Of a DNA stretch of 64,000 nucleotides, positions 54,395-62,700 are shown piece by piece (the first letter of the stretch is position 1; every line of letters begins with the position of its first letter). The position numbers and the translations under genes were made by a program. The stretch covers positions 289,934-353,933 of the forward strand of contig NZ_QGTR01000005.1 of the NCBI RefSeq assembly GCF_003182275.1, read 5' to 3'. Source of the stretch: Hoeflea marina. Its GTDB lineage: Bacteria; Pseudomonadota; Alphaproteobacteria; Rhizobiales; Rhizobiaceae. The notes under the pieces are model-generated. The model was not told the origin of the DNA, ran no database searches, and was given only the letters and a program-made list of their open reading frames with translations.

Positions 54395-54469
54395 GTCTGA
54401 TCCGGAGTTCCGGTAGACGCCGATGTCTCGGCCGGGTCGATGAGACGCCGGCCTGACTATCGGGACCGG

Positions 54470-54739
54470 CTATTCTGCGGCTTCGGCTTTCGCCACCACG
54501 GACACATAGGTGCGTCCGTTGGACTTGGTGCGGAAGTTGACGTTGCCCGGCATGGTGGCGAAGATCGTGTGATCCTTGCCGAGACCGACATTGGTCCCCG
54601 GGTGCCACTTGGTTCCGCGCTGACGCAGGATGATGTTGCCGGAAATCACGGCTTCGCCGCCGAACTTCTTCACGCCGAGGCGCTTGGATTCGGAATCACG
54701 ACCGTTGCGCGATGAACCGCCAGCTTTTTTGTGTGCCAT
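54470..54739 (-). CDS. rpmA: 50S ribosomal protein L27
   Basis: The 89-residue L27 begins [20 protein letters not shown] and continues [20 protein letters not shown] and [20 protein letters not shown]. Its N-terminus reaches the peptidyl-transferase centre. It lies 78 bp downstream of rplU and ends at a strong terminator. Confidence 0.98.
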   Translation of the reverse strand: MAHKKAGGSSRNGRDSESKRLGVKKFGGEAVISGNIILRQRGTKWHPGTNVGLGKDHTIFATMPGNVNFRTKSNGRTYVSVVAKAEAAE

Positions 54740-54817
54740 GGGTCTGCTCCTTTTTCGTCGATCTGGACGAGATGCTGTCTGGCGGCCTGGGCCGCCCGGG
54801 CCCTGACGGGCGGTTGA

Positions 54818-55423
54818 TTACTTGGCGAGGGCCTTGGCCTGTTCACGCCAGTCGGAAATCTGGTCGGCGCTGAACGGCATGGCTTCGTCGATGCGGGCGA
54901 TGTCGGCGTCGCTGAGCGCTGCGATCTGGGCAAAGGTGGTGATGCCCTGCTCGTTGAGCTGGCCGGCCGCGACCGGGCCGATGCCCTTGATCGTGGTCAG
55001 GTCGTCGCCCTTGCCCTTGGGCGCCTTGAACAGCGGTGCGGCGGCTGCGGGAGCCTCTGCATCTGCTTTGGCGGCCTTCGGCGCTGCGTCCTTCTTGGCC
55101 GGCTTCTGACCTGCGGCCAGGATCTCGGTGATCCGGACGGTGGTGTGATGCTGGCGATGGCCGCGGGTGCGCTTGGAATTCTGGCGGCGGCGCTTCTTGA
55201 AGGCGATGACCTTGCGGGCGCGGCTGTGGTCCACCACTTCGGCGATGACGGTTGCGCCTTCGACAAAGGGTGCGCCGATGGCTGCATCGGCGCCTTCGCC
55301 GATCATCATGACTTCGGTGAAGCGGATCGTGTCGCCGGCTTCGCCTGCCAGCTTCTCGAGGGTGAGGACGTCTTCAGCGACAACGCGGTACTGCTTGCCA
55401 CCGGTCTTAATGACTGCGAACAT
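54818..55423 (-). CDS. rplU: 50S ribosomal protein L21 with C-terminal helix-hairpin-helix extension
   Basis: The first 103 or so residues are L21 ([58 protein letters not shown]). The 201-residue product continues with an Ala/Lys-rich linker and then a helix-hairpin-helix module (about 145-195, [20 protein letters not shown] and [20 protein letters not shown]). I recall this fusion from other rhizobia. The ATG at 55423 follows AAAGGACAAAAG. The operon continues with rpmA. Confidence 0.95.
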   Translation of the reverse strand: MFAVIKTGGKQYRVVAEDVLTLEKLAGEAGDTIRFTEVMMIGEGADAAIGAPFVEGATVIAEVVDHSRARKVIAFKKRRRQNSKRTRGHRQHHTTVRITEILAAGQKPAKKDAAPKAAKADAEAPAAAAPLFKAPKGKGDDLTTIKGIGPVAAGQLNEQGITTFAQIAALSDADIARIDEAMPFSADQISDWREQAKALAK

Positions 55424-55602
55424 CTTTTGTCCTTTCGTGTTCGGTCCGGCTTTGCCCTTGCGGGAGGCCGTCTTTTTGCCAGTCGGAATAATCGGTTCCC
55501 CGTCTGGACGGGGGCCGGGTGAAATTCTTGACACGCGCCGGAATGAGCCGTCTGCAATCCAAGAACGACGGGCGCGGAATTCCCCACGCCACAACGGCAC
55601 GC

Positions 55603-55631
55603 GAAATACGTCACAAGCACACGGGAGTCAA
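55603..55631 (-). promoter_or_regulatory. Candidate promoter of rplU-rpmA
   Basis: Read on the minus strand, TTGACT (55631-55626) and TATTTC (55608-55603) are separated by exactly 17 bp. Transcription would begin near 55596 with a leader of about 170 nt, long enough for an L21-type autoregulatory element. Confidence 0.55.
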
Positions 55632-55759
55632 GCCGTTGTGTCGGCTCTGCCCGCATCGGCCCCGGGTCGGAGGCGGATTTGCCCGGCCTTCGCGCCAGCC
55701 GCGGACGGATCCGGCACACAGGATCGGCCGGGATCGACGGGATGGATGCAACTTACCGC

Positions 55760-55788
55760 TTGTGCAAAGGCGCCCGCCCGGTTTATAG
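55760..55788 (+). promoter_or_regulatory. Candidate promoter of tRNA-Ser copy 1
   Basis: TTGTGC (55760-55765) and TTATAG (55783-55788) have 17-bp spacing; the tRNA starts about 38 bp after the -10 box. The -10 region is inside the sequence shared with the second tRNA copy, whereas the -35 box is not. Confidence 0.5.
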
Positions 55789-55916
55789 AGCGCCCGCACG
55801 CTGTGAAAAGCGGCACCACGGTTCGCGGAGAGGTGGCAGAGTGGTTGAATGCACCGCACTCGAAATGCGGCATGCCTGCAAGGGCATCGGGGGTTCAAAT
55901 CCCTCCCTCTCCGCCA
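55782..55916. repeat. Direct repeat A (tRNA-Ser plus upstream leader)
   Basis: About 134 bp here is repeated at 57601-57734, covering the -10 region, the leader and the whole tRNA. Similarity stops at the CCA end. The two copies are direct repeats bracketing the adhesin/IalB operon. Confidence 0.85.
55827..55916 (+). tRNA. tRNA-Ser(CGA)
   Basis: The 90-nt gene folds as a class II tRNA. The acceptor stem is GGAGAGG / CCTCTCC with G discriminator and encoded CCA. The anticodon arm is CCGCA / TGCGG around a 7-base loop CTCGAAA with anticodon CGA, which reads UCG serine codons. A long variable arm (CATGCCTGCAAGGGCATC) and a GTTCAAAT T-loop are present. It is the intact copy of the duplicated pair. 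Confidence 0.95.
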
Positions 55917-56090
55917 TTCATTCCCACATGATAGACCCTTGAAAGAAAACACCTCGCGGCTGCGCGAGCGGTGTCGTCCGCGATTGTCGTCGCTGGCATG
56001 TCCAGACGAAGCGAATGTCACCTCGTCGCAGGGCGATGCGCCAATCTGGAACTGGGAGCCCTTCTGCGCTTCAGCGAAAAGAGACGCGCT

Positions 56091-56687
56091 CTATGTCTTG
56101 GCGTCAAAGCGCAGGGCTTGAAGGGTGAGTATCGCATTGTAGGCGGCGGTGAAGCCGAACAGCGACAGATCGAGCGTCACAAGCTTTCCACTGGTCAGAA
56201 CGAAGCTGATTTGGGCCGCACGGCCATTTTGCATCAGACCGAGCACCTTTTCCCCAATGGCCATCGTCGTATAGAGCCCGTTTTCGTCGCTTCTCTGCAA
56301 GGGCAGCTTGAACACTTCGCCGTTGTCGATTCGCAGGCCGATCACCGCGTTCAGCGCCAGGCCGTGCGGAAAATGCAGCTTGATGACCGAGTCCGGATTG
56401 TCGAGGGAGCCCTTCGGCACGATCTCTGCGTCCAGCAGAACCTGGCTGCCGCCTTGTACGACCAATTGCTGGCGCAACACGCATCCAAGCCGCTTTCCCG
56501 CGTCGACCGGGCGGCAGTCCACGTCCCAGACGAAGGCATCCGGCGCCACCGGAGCCGGCTCATCGCCTGGCGCGGCGCTGAGTTGGGCAGGCGCAACTTT
56601 CGGATCGGCCGCATCTTCGGCCAGGGACGGTGACGGCATCACCGCCATGCAGGCCAGCACCAGCAATCTGAAGGCGACGTGATTCAC
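56091..56687 (-). CDS. Invasion associated locus B (IalB)-like secreted protein
   Basis: The 198-residue protein has a signal peptide (FRLLVLACMAVMPSPSLA) and an IalB-type domain. Recognisable parts are FVWDVDCRPVDAGKRLGCVL with the first cysteine pair, DSVIKLHFPHGLALNAVIGL and IDNGEVFKLPLQ, then a region where the family usually has a C-x3-GC pair but here reads DENGLYTTMAIGEKVLGLM, and the C-terminal KLVTLDLSLFGFTAAYNAIL. IalB in Bartonella aids erythrocyte invasion; in free-living rhizobia the role is unknown. It overlaps the upstream adhesin gene by 4 bp (ATGA), so the pair is one operon. Confidence 0.72.
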   Translation of the reverse strand: MNHVAFRLLVLACMAVMPSPSLAEDAADPKVAPAQLSAAPGDEPAPVAPDAFVWDVDCRPVDAGKRLGCVLRQQLVVQGGSQVLLDAEIVPKGSLDNPDSVIKLHFPHGLALNAVIGLRIDNGEVFKLPLQRSDENGLYTTMAIGEKVLGLMQNGRAAQISFVLTSGKLVTLDLSLFGFTAAYNAILTLQALRFDAKT

Positions 56688-57472
56688 CAGGCGAAGCCAA
56701 GTCCCACTCTGCCGCCCACCACATTGCTGGACTGGGCATAGCCAAGACCGCCATTGAACGTGACGTGGTCATTGACCCGCAACCCCACGGACGCCCCGAA
56801 GGCGCCCGCGCCGTCGAAGAAGCCGTAATTGACGTTGATCGCCGCATTCTGATTTTCCAGCAGCTGTGCCGAACCGCCGAGCGCGATCGCCATGGCAACG
56901 CCGTCCTTGTTCCTGGCGACCTGCGCGCCGACCGAGGAATATTGATTTTCGAGCGAGGTCAGACGACCTTCGTGATCGTCCAGGGTCACCTGCTGGGCGG
57001 CGATGCTGTTCGTGTTTGTCAGAATTGCCGCCGTATTCGTCGAGATGTTTGCGGTGTTGGTGAGGACCTGCGGCGCCGTCGTCGCGTCGGAGCCGGGGAT
57101 TATATTGGTGCAGCCGGTGTCGGCGACCGCGCAGATCTTGAAAAGGGTCTGTCCTGCGGTCTGGTCGACAATCGCGAAATAATTCTCGCCCCCGCTCACG
57201 TTCGAGTTGACCTGAATCTCCCAGTCGTTTGCCGGAAAGGCACCGACACTGGTGTCGTTGAAGAAGATGCGGGTGTTGTTTTCAGACAGGACGACGGTGC
57301 CGAAACCGAAAGCGTAATCATTGGTGCAATCCAGGCCGATGCAGGCACTCCCCTGGACGATCAGGTCGTCCGCGATCACCTGGTCGGCGCGCGCCGCAAG
57401 GGCCGATCCCGCAAGAAGCAGCACCCCCATCCCGATTGTCGTGACACTGTAACCGATCCCAGACGTCGCCAT
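56684..57472 (-). CDS. Short trimeric autotransporter with YadA-type anchor
   Basis: The 262-residue protein has a signal peptide (TTIGMGVLLLAGSALAARA), an N-terminal globular head (about residues 31-130, VIADDLIVQGSACIGLDCTN and RIFFNDTSVGAFPANDWEIQ), and a short coiled-coil stalk of NT-rich repeats (NTANISTNTAAILTNTNSIA). The C-terminal YadA-like membrane anchor covers about 185-262 (GVAMAIALGGSAQLLENQNA, GVSVG-like GASVGLRVNDHVTFNGGLGY, VGGRVGLGFAW) and ends in aromatic Trp as outer-membrane barrels do. Three copies would form one barrel. This is much smaller than typical trimeric adhesins. A cysteine pair in the head is unusual. Confidence 0.75.
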   Translation of the reverse strand: MATSGIGYSVTTIGMGVLLLAGSALAARADQVIADDLIVQGSACIGLDCTNDYAFGFGTVVLSENNTRIFFNDTSVGAFPANDWEIQVNSNVSGGENYFAIVDQTAGQTLFKICAVADTGCTNIIPGSDATTAPQVLTNTANISTNTAAILTNTNSIAAQQVTLDDHEGRLTSLENQYSSVGAQVARNKDGVAMAIALGGSAQLLENQNAAINVNYGFFDGAGAFGASVGLRVNDHVTFNGGLGYAQSSNVVGGRVGLGFAW

Positions 57473-57600
57473 TCCAAATCCCCCAACAAGAATTTCTGTT
57501 TGTCTGTCATGTTCCCGAAAAAGTCAAACCAGGCTTCAGCTGCGGATGATGTGAGGGTTGCCCATGCGCCGGGCATCAGGCGCAATACCGCCCCTACCGC

Positions 57601-57734
57601 TTTATGGGAGCGCCTCACGCTTTAAAAGCGGTGACCACGGTTCGCGGAGAGGTGGCAGAGTGGTTGAATGCATCGCACTCGAATGCGGCATGCCTGCAAG
57701 GGCATCGGGGGTTCAAATCCCTCCCTCTCCGCCA
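57601..57734. repeat. Direct repeat B (pseudo-tRNA-Ser plus upstream leader)
   Basis: This is the partner of the repeat at 55782-55916. The tRNA part differs at two positions; the leader part has several substitutions and small indels (e.g. AGCGGCACCACGG against AGCGGTGACCACGG). Confidence 0.85.
57646..57734 (+). pseudogene. Probable pseudo-tRNA-Ser, second copy with 6-base anticodon loop
   Basis: This 89-nt sequence is identical to tRNA-Ser(CGA) at 55827 except for two changes in the anticodon arm. One C to T makes a T-G pair at the stem base, and one A is deleted, so the anticodon loop is CTCGAA with 6 bases in place of 7. Acceptor, D, variable and T arms and CCA are intact. The flanking homology begins about 40 bp upstream but lacks the TTGTGC box of the first copy. 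It is probably non-functional; a frameshift-suppressing tRNA is a remote alternative. Confidence 0.75.
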
Positions 57735-58297
57735 AAGTCTTTTATCTCATTTCATAATCTCGCGTTCGGCGCGGTGTAGCCATCAATCGAACCAACTCTT
57801 CGCATGGCCTTGCCGACTAAAACTGGTGCTGTTTCGAGAATGTTTCGCCCGTTGTCGATTTCGGACATGATCAGCTTTCTGGTTTCCCGGATGGCATTGT
57901 GTTCGGCCACCACCGTATAGACACGGACGTGAGTGCAACATGTCAGAAGTGTAAATATCCGTGTTTGGGAACGGCATCGCAAACGCCGCCTGTCCAAAGC
58001 CCCTCGACGCTCCTCAATATGAGGGCGAACACATGGTTTGCCCAAACCAGGTCCTCCGCTCGGAGAGCCGCCCTCAGCACCTGAGAAGAGGCGATGATCT
58101 AAACCATTGTCTGGGAACATGAATCTGAACCGGACGTGGTGCCTGCTCGCGACGTCGCTCCCCGGCACTGTCCGAATATCTGCCCGGCCGCCTAAAAATC
58201 CGACTTAAAGTTAATCGCGAATTAAGGTTAACAAACCATGTTGCCGGATCTGGGCGGCGCTATGCCGTTGGATTGGATCAAATGTGAGTGCGTCGGC
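57735..58297. other. Intergenic region upstream of the secretion gene
   Basis: No gene is supported in this 563-bp stretch, which looks less GC-rich than the housekeeping regions. A 138-codon minus-strand frame is open (57752-58168) but shows no recognisable motif. The region contains the CtrA-like box at 58211-58225 and, at 58238, an alternative upstream start for the TolC-like gene. Confidence 0.5.
58211..58225 (+). promoter_or_regulatory. CtrA-like binding site upstream of the TolC-like gene
   Basis: TTAA-TCGCGAA-TTAA matches the TTAA-N7-TTAA spacing of alphaproteobacterial CtrA sites. Additional TTAA half-sites lie at 58205-58208 and 58228-58231 (GGTTAAC). CtrA is a cell-cycle regulator that often controls motility and surface genes. 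Confidence 0.4.
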
Positions 58298-59635
58298 ATG
58301 GCTACAAATCTCCGGGCTGTCTGGGTGCTCGCCGGCGTGGTGGGGGCGTGCCTGCTGTCCGCCTGTGCGACCGCTCCGTCGAGGCAGGCGGCAGTTGCAG
58401 ATGACACGGCGCTGCCCGGAACTGCGGGGCTTCGGATCGCCACGTCGCATCCAAGTGTGCTGGCAGCCGGCGAGCGCCTGGCGCAGGCGCGAGAGAAGGA
58501 GACGATCGCGCGTGCCGACGTGTTGCCGGAAGTCAACCTGACTGCCTCGGAAACTGCCTATGCCGGGGACCTCACGACCTCGACTGCCCGTACAAACGGT
58601 CACAATCTGGGTGCATCGGTTTCGCTGTCGCTCTCGAAGGCCCTTGCCGGCGTCCATGGGGCGCGGGCGGCTGGATATGCGACACAGGCTGAAACCGAGG
58701 CGGTGCGCCGATCCGTCGATCGGACCATCGTCGAGCTTGCCATGGAGAAAGCGGGCCTCGAACGGGCGTTGAAGACCGAGAAGATCAGGTCCGAGCACCG
58801 CAAGCAGCTCGCCGCATTTTTCAACCGGCAGGAGCGCCGCTTCGGCGCGGGAGAAGTCTCGGCTACCGAACTTCAGGTCATACGAGCGCGGGTCAAGTTT
58901 GTCGAAAGCGAATTGGTGCGCATTCGATCAGAGGCGGCATTCCATCGTGCCAGGCTTCATGCGCTTGCTGGCGCTATCGAGGTCAGTGAGGTCGATCTCG
59001 TTGACCTTGCAGGTTTCGTGCCTGCGACCGAGCGGCAGGCCACGGCCATCGCCGTGGCTCGCAACCCGGCTCTGCGAGAGGCCGAATGGCGCCAGAACGC
59101 TGCATCCCAAAACGTGTCCAGGGCCGAGAAGAGTCTGCTGCCCGACATCTCGGTTTCATTCAACACGGTCGAGAGCAGCACGAGCTACACGGACAATTCC
59201 TCGGCTTCCGGCAACGGCACAAATGTTCGGGTGGATCTCAGAGTGCCACTTTTTGACGGCGGACGTCGGCTGGCCGAGCTCAGCATCGAGAAATCCCGGC
59301 TGCGGGAGCAGGCCTACACCACGCAGGCTCAAAGGCGGTCCACCGAATCCGACATCAGCGGCCAGTGGCAGGGCGTGATGGCAGCAAGGGAAATGCTGTC
59401 ACTGGCCGGCAGCCGGGTCGAAAGAAACAGGCGCGCGCTTTCCGGGACCCTGGAAGGCGAAAGCGTCGGTGCGCGATCTGTCGACCAGGTTCTCGATGCC
59501 TATGAAAACCTCGCGGACGCACAGATCGCGCTCATCGATGCGCAAGCCCAGGTCACGGTGCGGAGCCACGAGCTGCTGGCAACGCTGGGCTTGCTGAGCG
59601 AGGCCTATCGCACCAAGCCGCGCGGCCACTCATAA
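58298..59635 (+). CDS. TolC-family outer-membrane lipoprotein (type I secretion exit duct)
   Basis: The 445-residue protein begins TNLRAVWVLAGVVGACLLSA with the lipobox LLSAC and lipidated Cys near residue 22. Two repeated TolC-like halves follow, with long helices and barrel strands (VLAAGERLAQAREKETIARA, DVLPEVNLTASETAYAG, then NPALREAEWRQNAASQNVSR, AEKSLLPDISVSFNTVE and RVDLRVPLFDGGRRLAELSI). The C-terminal SVDQVLDAYENLADAQIALI is typical. It exports proteins or drugs through the outer membrane. The frame has earlier ATGs at 58238 and 58262; 58298 is chosen for the signal peptide. The repeat protein gene starts 69 bp downstream. Confidence 0.85.
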   Translation: MATNLRAVWVLAGVVGACLLSACATAPSRQAAVADDTALPGTAGLRIATSHPSVLAAGERLAQAREKETIARADVLPEVNLTASETAYAGDLTTSTARTNGHNLGASVSLSLSKALAGVHGARAAGYATQAETEAVRRSVDRTIVELAMEKAGLERALKTEKIRSEHRKQLAAFFNRQERRFGAGEVSATELQVIRARVKFVESELVRIRSEAAFHRARLHALAGAIEVSEVDLVDLAGFVPATERQATAIAVARNPALREAEWRQNAASQNVSRAEKSLLPDISVSFNTVESSTSYTDNSSASGNGTNVRVDLRVPLFDGGRRLAELSIEKSRLREQAYTTQAQRRSTESDISGQWQGVMAAREMLSLAGSRVERNRRALSGTLEGESVGARSVDQVLDAYENLADAQIALIDAQAQVTVRSHELLATLGLLSEAYRTKPRGHS

Positions 59636-59704
59636 GTTGCCGTGCAAGTCAGGCTTTCGGTAAGTGTTTGCCCGTAGGTTCGCCGCAGACCATGAGGTGC
59701 ACTG

Positions 59705-62700
59705 ATGAGCAAAGACCGCAATCAAGATTCCCCGTCCGCCCGGGCAGGTGGCGACGGCAGTGGACGAGTTGCGGACCCTTCCCGGCCACTGAAGAATTTC
59801 CAGACAGCGGGCACCATCGACCCGAGCAATGCGAACGCCAGCGCAAGCGGCACGGCGGCTGCCGCAGGCAGTTTGTCGCTGTTCTTCGCGTTCGACGATG
59901 GAACTGCGCAGGACATCTTCCACGGTGACGGTACGGCCATTGCTCAGCAGGAACCCGAAAAACGTGATCTGCGCGGGGACCACACGCCGGAGAGCGGCAG
60001 CAATGACGAATTTGCCACCTTTCCCCGCTCTGAGGCGAGTGGCACCATCCATCCGGAACCGAGTCATCCGGAACGCCTTGCATTGACACCCGGGTCGGAC
60101 GACCCGGTCAATGCGGCAGCCACGCCAGGGCCGGGCAACACGCAGGCACGGAATTCCGCCTCACCTGAAGGGGAGTTTGCCTTAGGTCAGACAGCACCGC
60201 CAGACCCGAATGGATCCCCATCCGACCCGGTGGGCACCACCGCGCCCATCGTTCCTGTCGATGCTGGATTGGAATCCCGCATCAATCTCCATGCAATCTC
60301 GGCTGTCACGGACACTGATGCAGGCACGAACACGCTGGCCGAGGATGCTGCTGCAGGCACGGCCGTCGGCATCGTGGCCCACGCCGCCGATGCCGATGCG
60401 ACCGGCAATGGGGTGAGCTACTCCATCGATGACGCCCGCTTCGCGGTCGATGCCGACGGCACCGTGCGTGTCGCCTCAGGTGCGGCCTTCGACCACGAGA
60501 CCGAGGCGTCGATCGACATCGTCGTCACGGCCACCTCCGAGGACGGCTCGACATCGACGCAAACCTTCACGCTGGCCGTCACCGACGTCAACGAGGCCCC
60601 CGTCTCCGCTGTCTCCGACAGTGACGCCGCAAGCAACACTGTCGACGAGAATGCCGCCATCGGCACCTTGGTCGGCATCACCGCCTTTGCCTCCGATCCG
60701 GACGGCACGGCAACCGTCAGCTACAGCCTCTCCGACGATGCCGGCGGCCGCTTTGCCATCGATGCCGCCACCGGCGAGGTCACCGTGGCGGGTCCGCTCG
60801 ACCGCGAGACGGCTGCCGGCTACACCATCCAGGTCACCGCCACCTCCAGCGACGGCTCCACCTCGGTCGCCAGCTACACCATCGCGCTCGACGATCTCGA
60901 TGAGTTCGACATCTCGGCGGTCACGGACACTGATGCTGGCGCGAACACGCTGGCAGAGAACGCTGCATCAGGCACGGTCGTCGGCATCGTGGCACACGCC
61001 GCCGATGCCGATACCACCAATTCGACGGTGACCTATTCGGTCGACGACGACCGCTTCGCGGTCGATGCCGACGGCACGGTGCGGGTCGCCGCGGGTGCGG
61101 CCTTCGACCACGAGACCGAGACCTCGATCTCCATCACAGTGACGGCCACTTCCGCCGATGGCTCGAGCTCCGGCCAGGGCTTTGTGCTGGCTGTCAGCGA
61201 CGTCAACGAAGCGGCGGTCTCTGCAATCTCCGACAGTGATGCCGCCGCCAATTCCGTCGACGAGAATGCCGTCATCGGCACATCCGTCGGCGTCACCGCC
61301 TTCGCCAGCGATGTCGACGGCACCGCGACGGTGAGCTATTCGCTCTCCGACGATGCCGGCGGCCGCTTTGCCATCGATGCCGCCACCGGCGAGGTCACCG
61401 TCGCAGGTCCCCTCGACCGTGAGCTTGCCGCAAGCCATACCATCGAGGTCACGGCCACCTCCAGCGACGGCTCCACCTCGGTCGCCAGCTACACCATAGC
61501 GCTCAACGATCTCGATGAGTTCGACATCTCGGCTGTCACGGACACTGATGCTGGCGCGAACACGCTGGCCGAGAACGCTGCATCAGGCACGGTCGTCGGC
61601 ATCGTGGCACACGCCGCCGATGCCGATACCACCGGCAATGGGGTGAGCTACTCCATCGATGACGCCCGCTTTGCGGTCGATGCCGACGGCACCGTCCGCG
61701 TCGCCGCGGGAGCAGGCTTCGATTACGAGACAGAAGCCTCGATCGACATCGTCGTCACGGCAACGTCTCAGGACGGCTCGACATCGACGCAAACCTTCAC
61801 GCTGGCCGTCACCGACGTCAACGAAGCGGCGGTCTCCGCTGTCTCCGACAGTGACGTCGCCGCCAATTCCGTCGATGAGAATGCCGCCATCGGCACCTTG
61901 GTCGGCGTCACCGCCTTTGCAAGCGATACGGACGGCACCGCGACGGTGAGCTATTCGCTCTCCGACGATGCCGGCGGCCGCTTTGCCATCGATGCCGCCA
62001 CCGGCGAGGTCACCGTGGCGGGTCCGCTCGACCGCGAGACGGCTGCCGGCTACGCCATCCAGGTCACCGCCACCTCGACTGACGGCTCCACCTCGGTCGC
62101 CAGCTACACCATCGCGCTCAACGATCTCGATGAGTTCGCCGTGAGCCCGGTCAGCGATACGGACGGGGCAACCGACAGCCTGGCCGAGGATGCTGCTGAA
62201 GGAACCGCAGTGGGTATCGTCGCTTTTGCGGTCGATGCCGATGCCACCACCAATGGTGTGAGCTACTCCGTTGACGATGCCCGTTTCACCGTCGATGCCG
62301 ACGGCACCGTCCGCGTCGCCGCGGGAGCAGGCTTCGATTACGAGACAGAAGCCTCGATCGACATCGTCGTCACGGCAACGTCTCAGGACGGCTCGACATC
62401 GACCCAGGGATTTGCACTTGCCGTCACCGACGTCAACGAAGCGGCGGTCTCCGCCGTCTCCGACAGTGACGCCGCCTCCAATTCCGTCGACGAGAATGCC
62501 GCCATCGGCACCTCGGTCGGCGTCACCGCCTTCGCCTCCGATCCGGACGGCACCGCAACCGTCAGCTACAGACTCTCCGACGATGCCGGCGGCCGCTTTG
62601 CCATCGATGCCGCCACCGGCGAGGTCACCGTCGCAGGTCCCCTCGACCGTGAGCTTGCCGCAAGCCATACCATCGAGGTCACGGCCACCTCCAGCGACGG

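Larger units (their letters stand above)
55424..55826. other. Gene-free interval between rplU and tRNA-Ser
   Basis: This 403-bp interval contains no convincing gene. It holds the divergent promoters described separately: a minus-strand promoter at 55603-55631 for rplU-rpmA, leaving a leader of about 170 nt, and a plus-strand promoter at 55760-55788 for the tRNA. Confidence 0.6.

Noticed and set aside
57752..58168. 138-codon minus-strand frame in the region downstream of the pseudo-tRNA
   Set aside because: There is no recognisable motif, no good ribosome-binding site, and the composition is unlike a conserved protein. A small real gene cannot be excluded.
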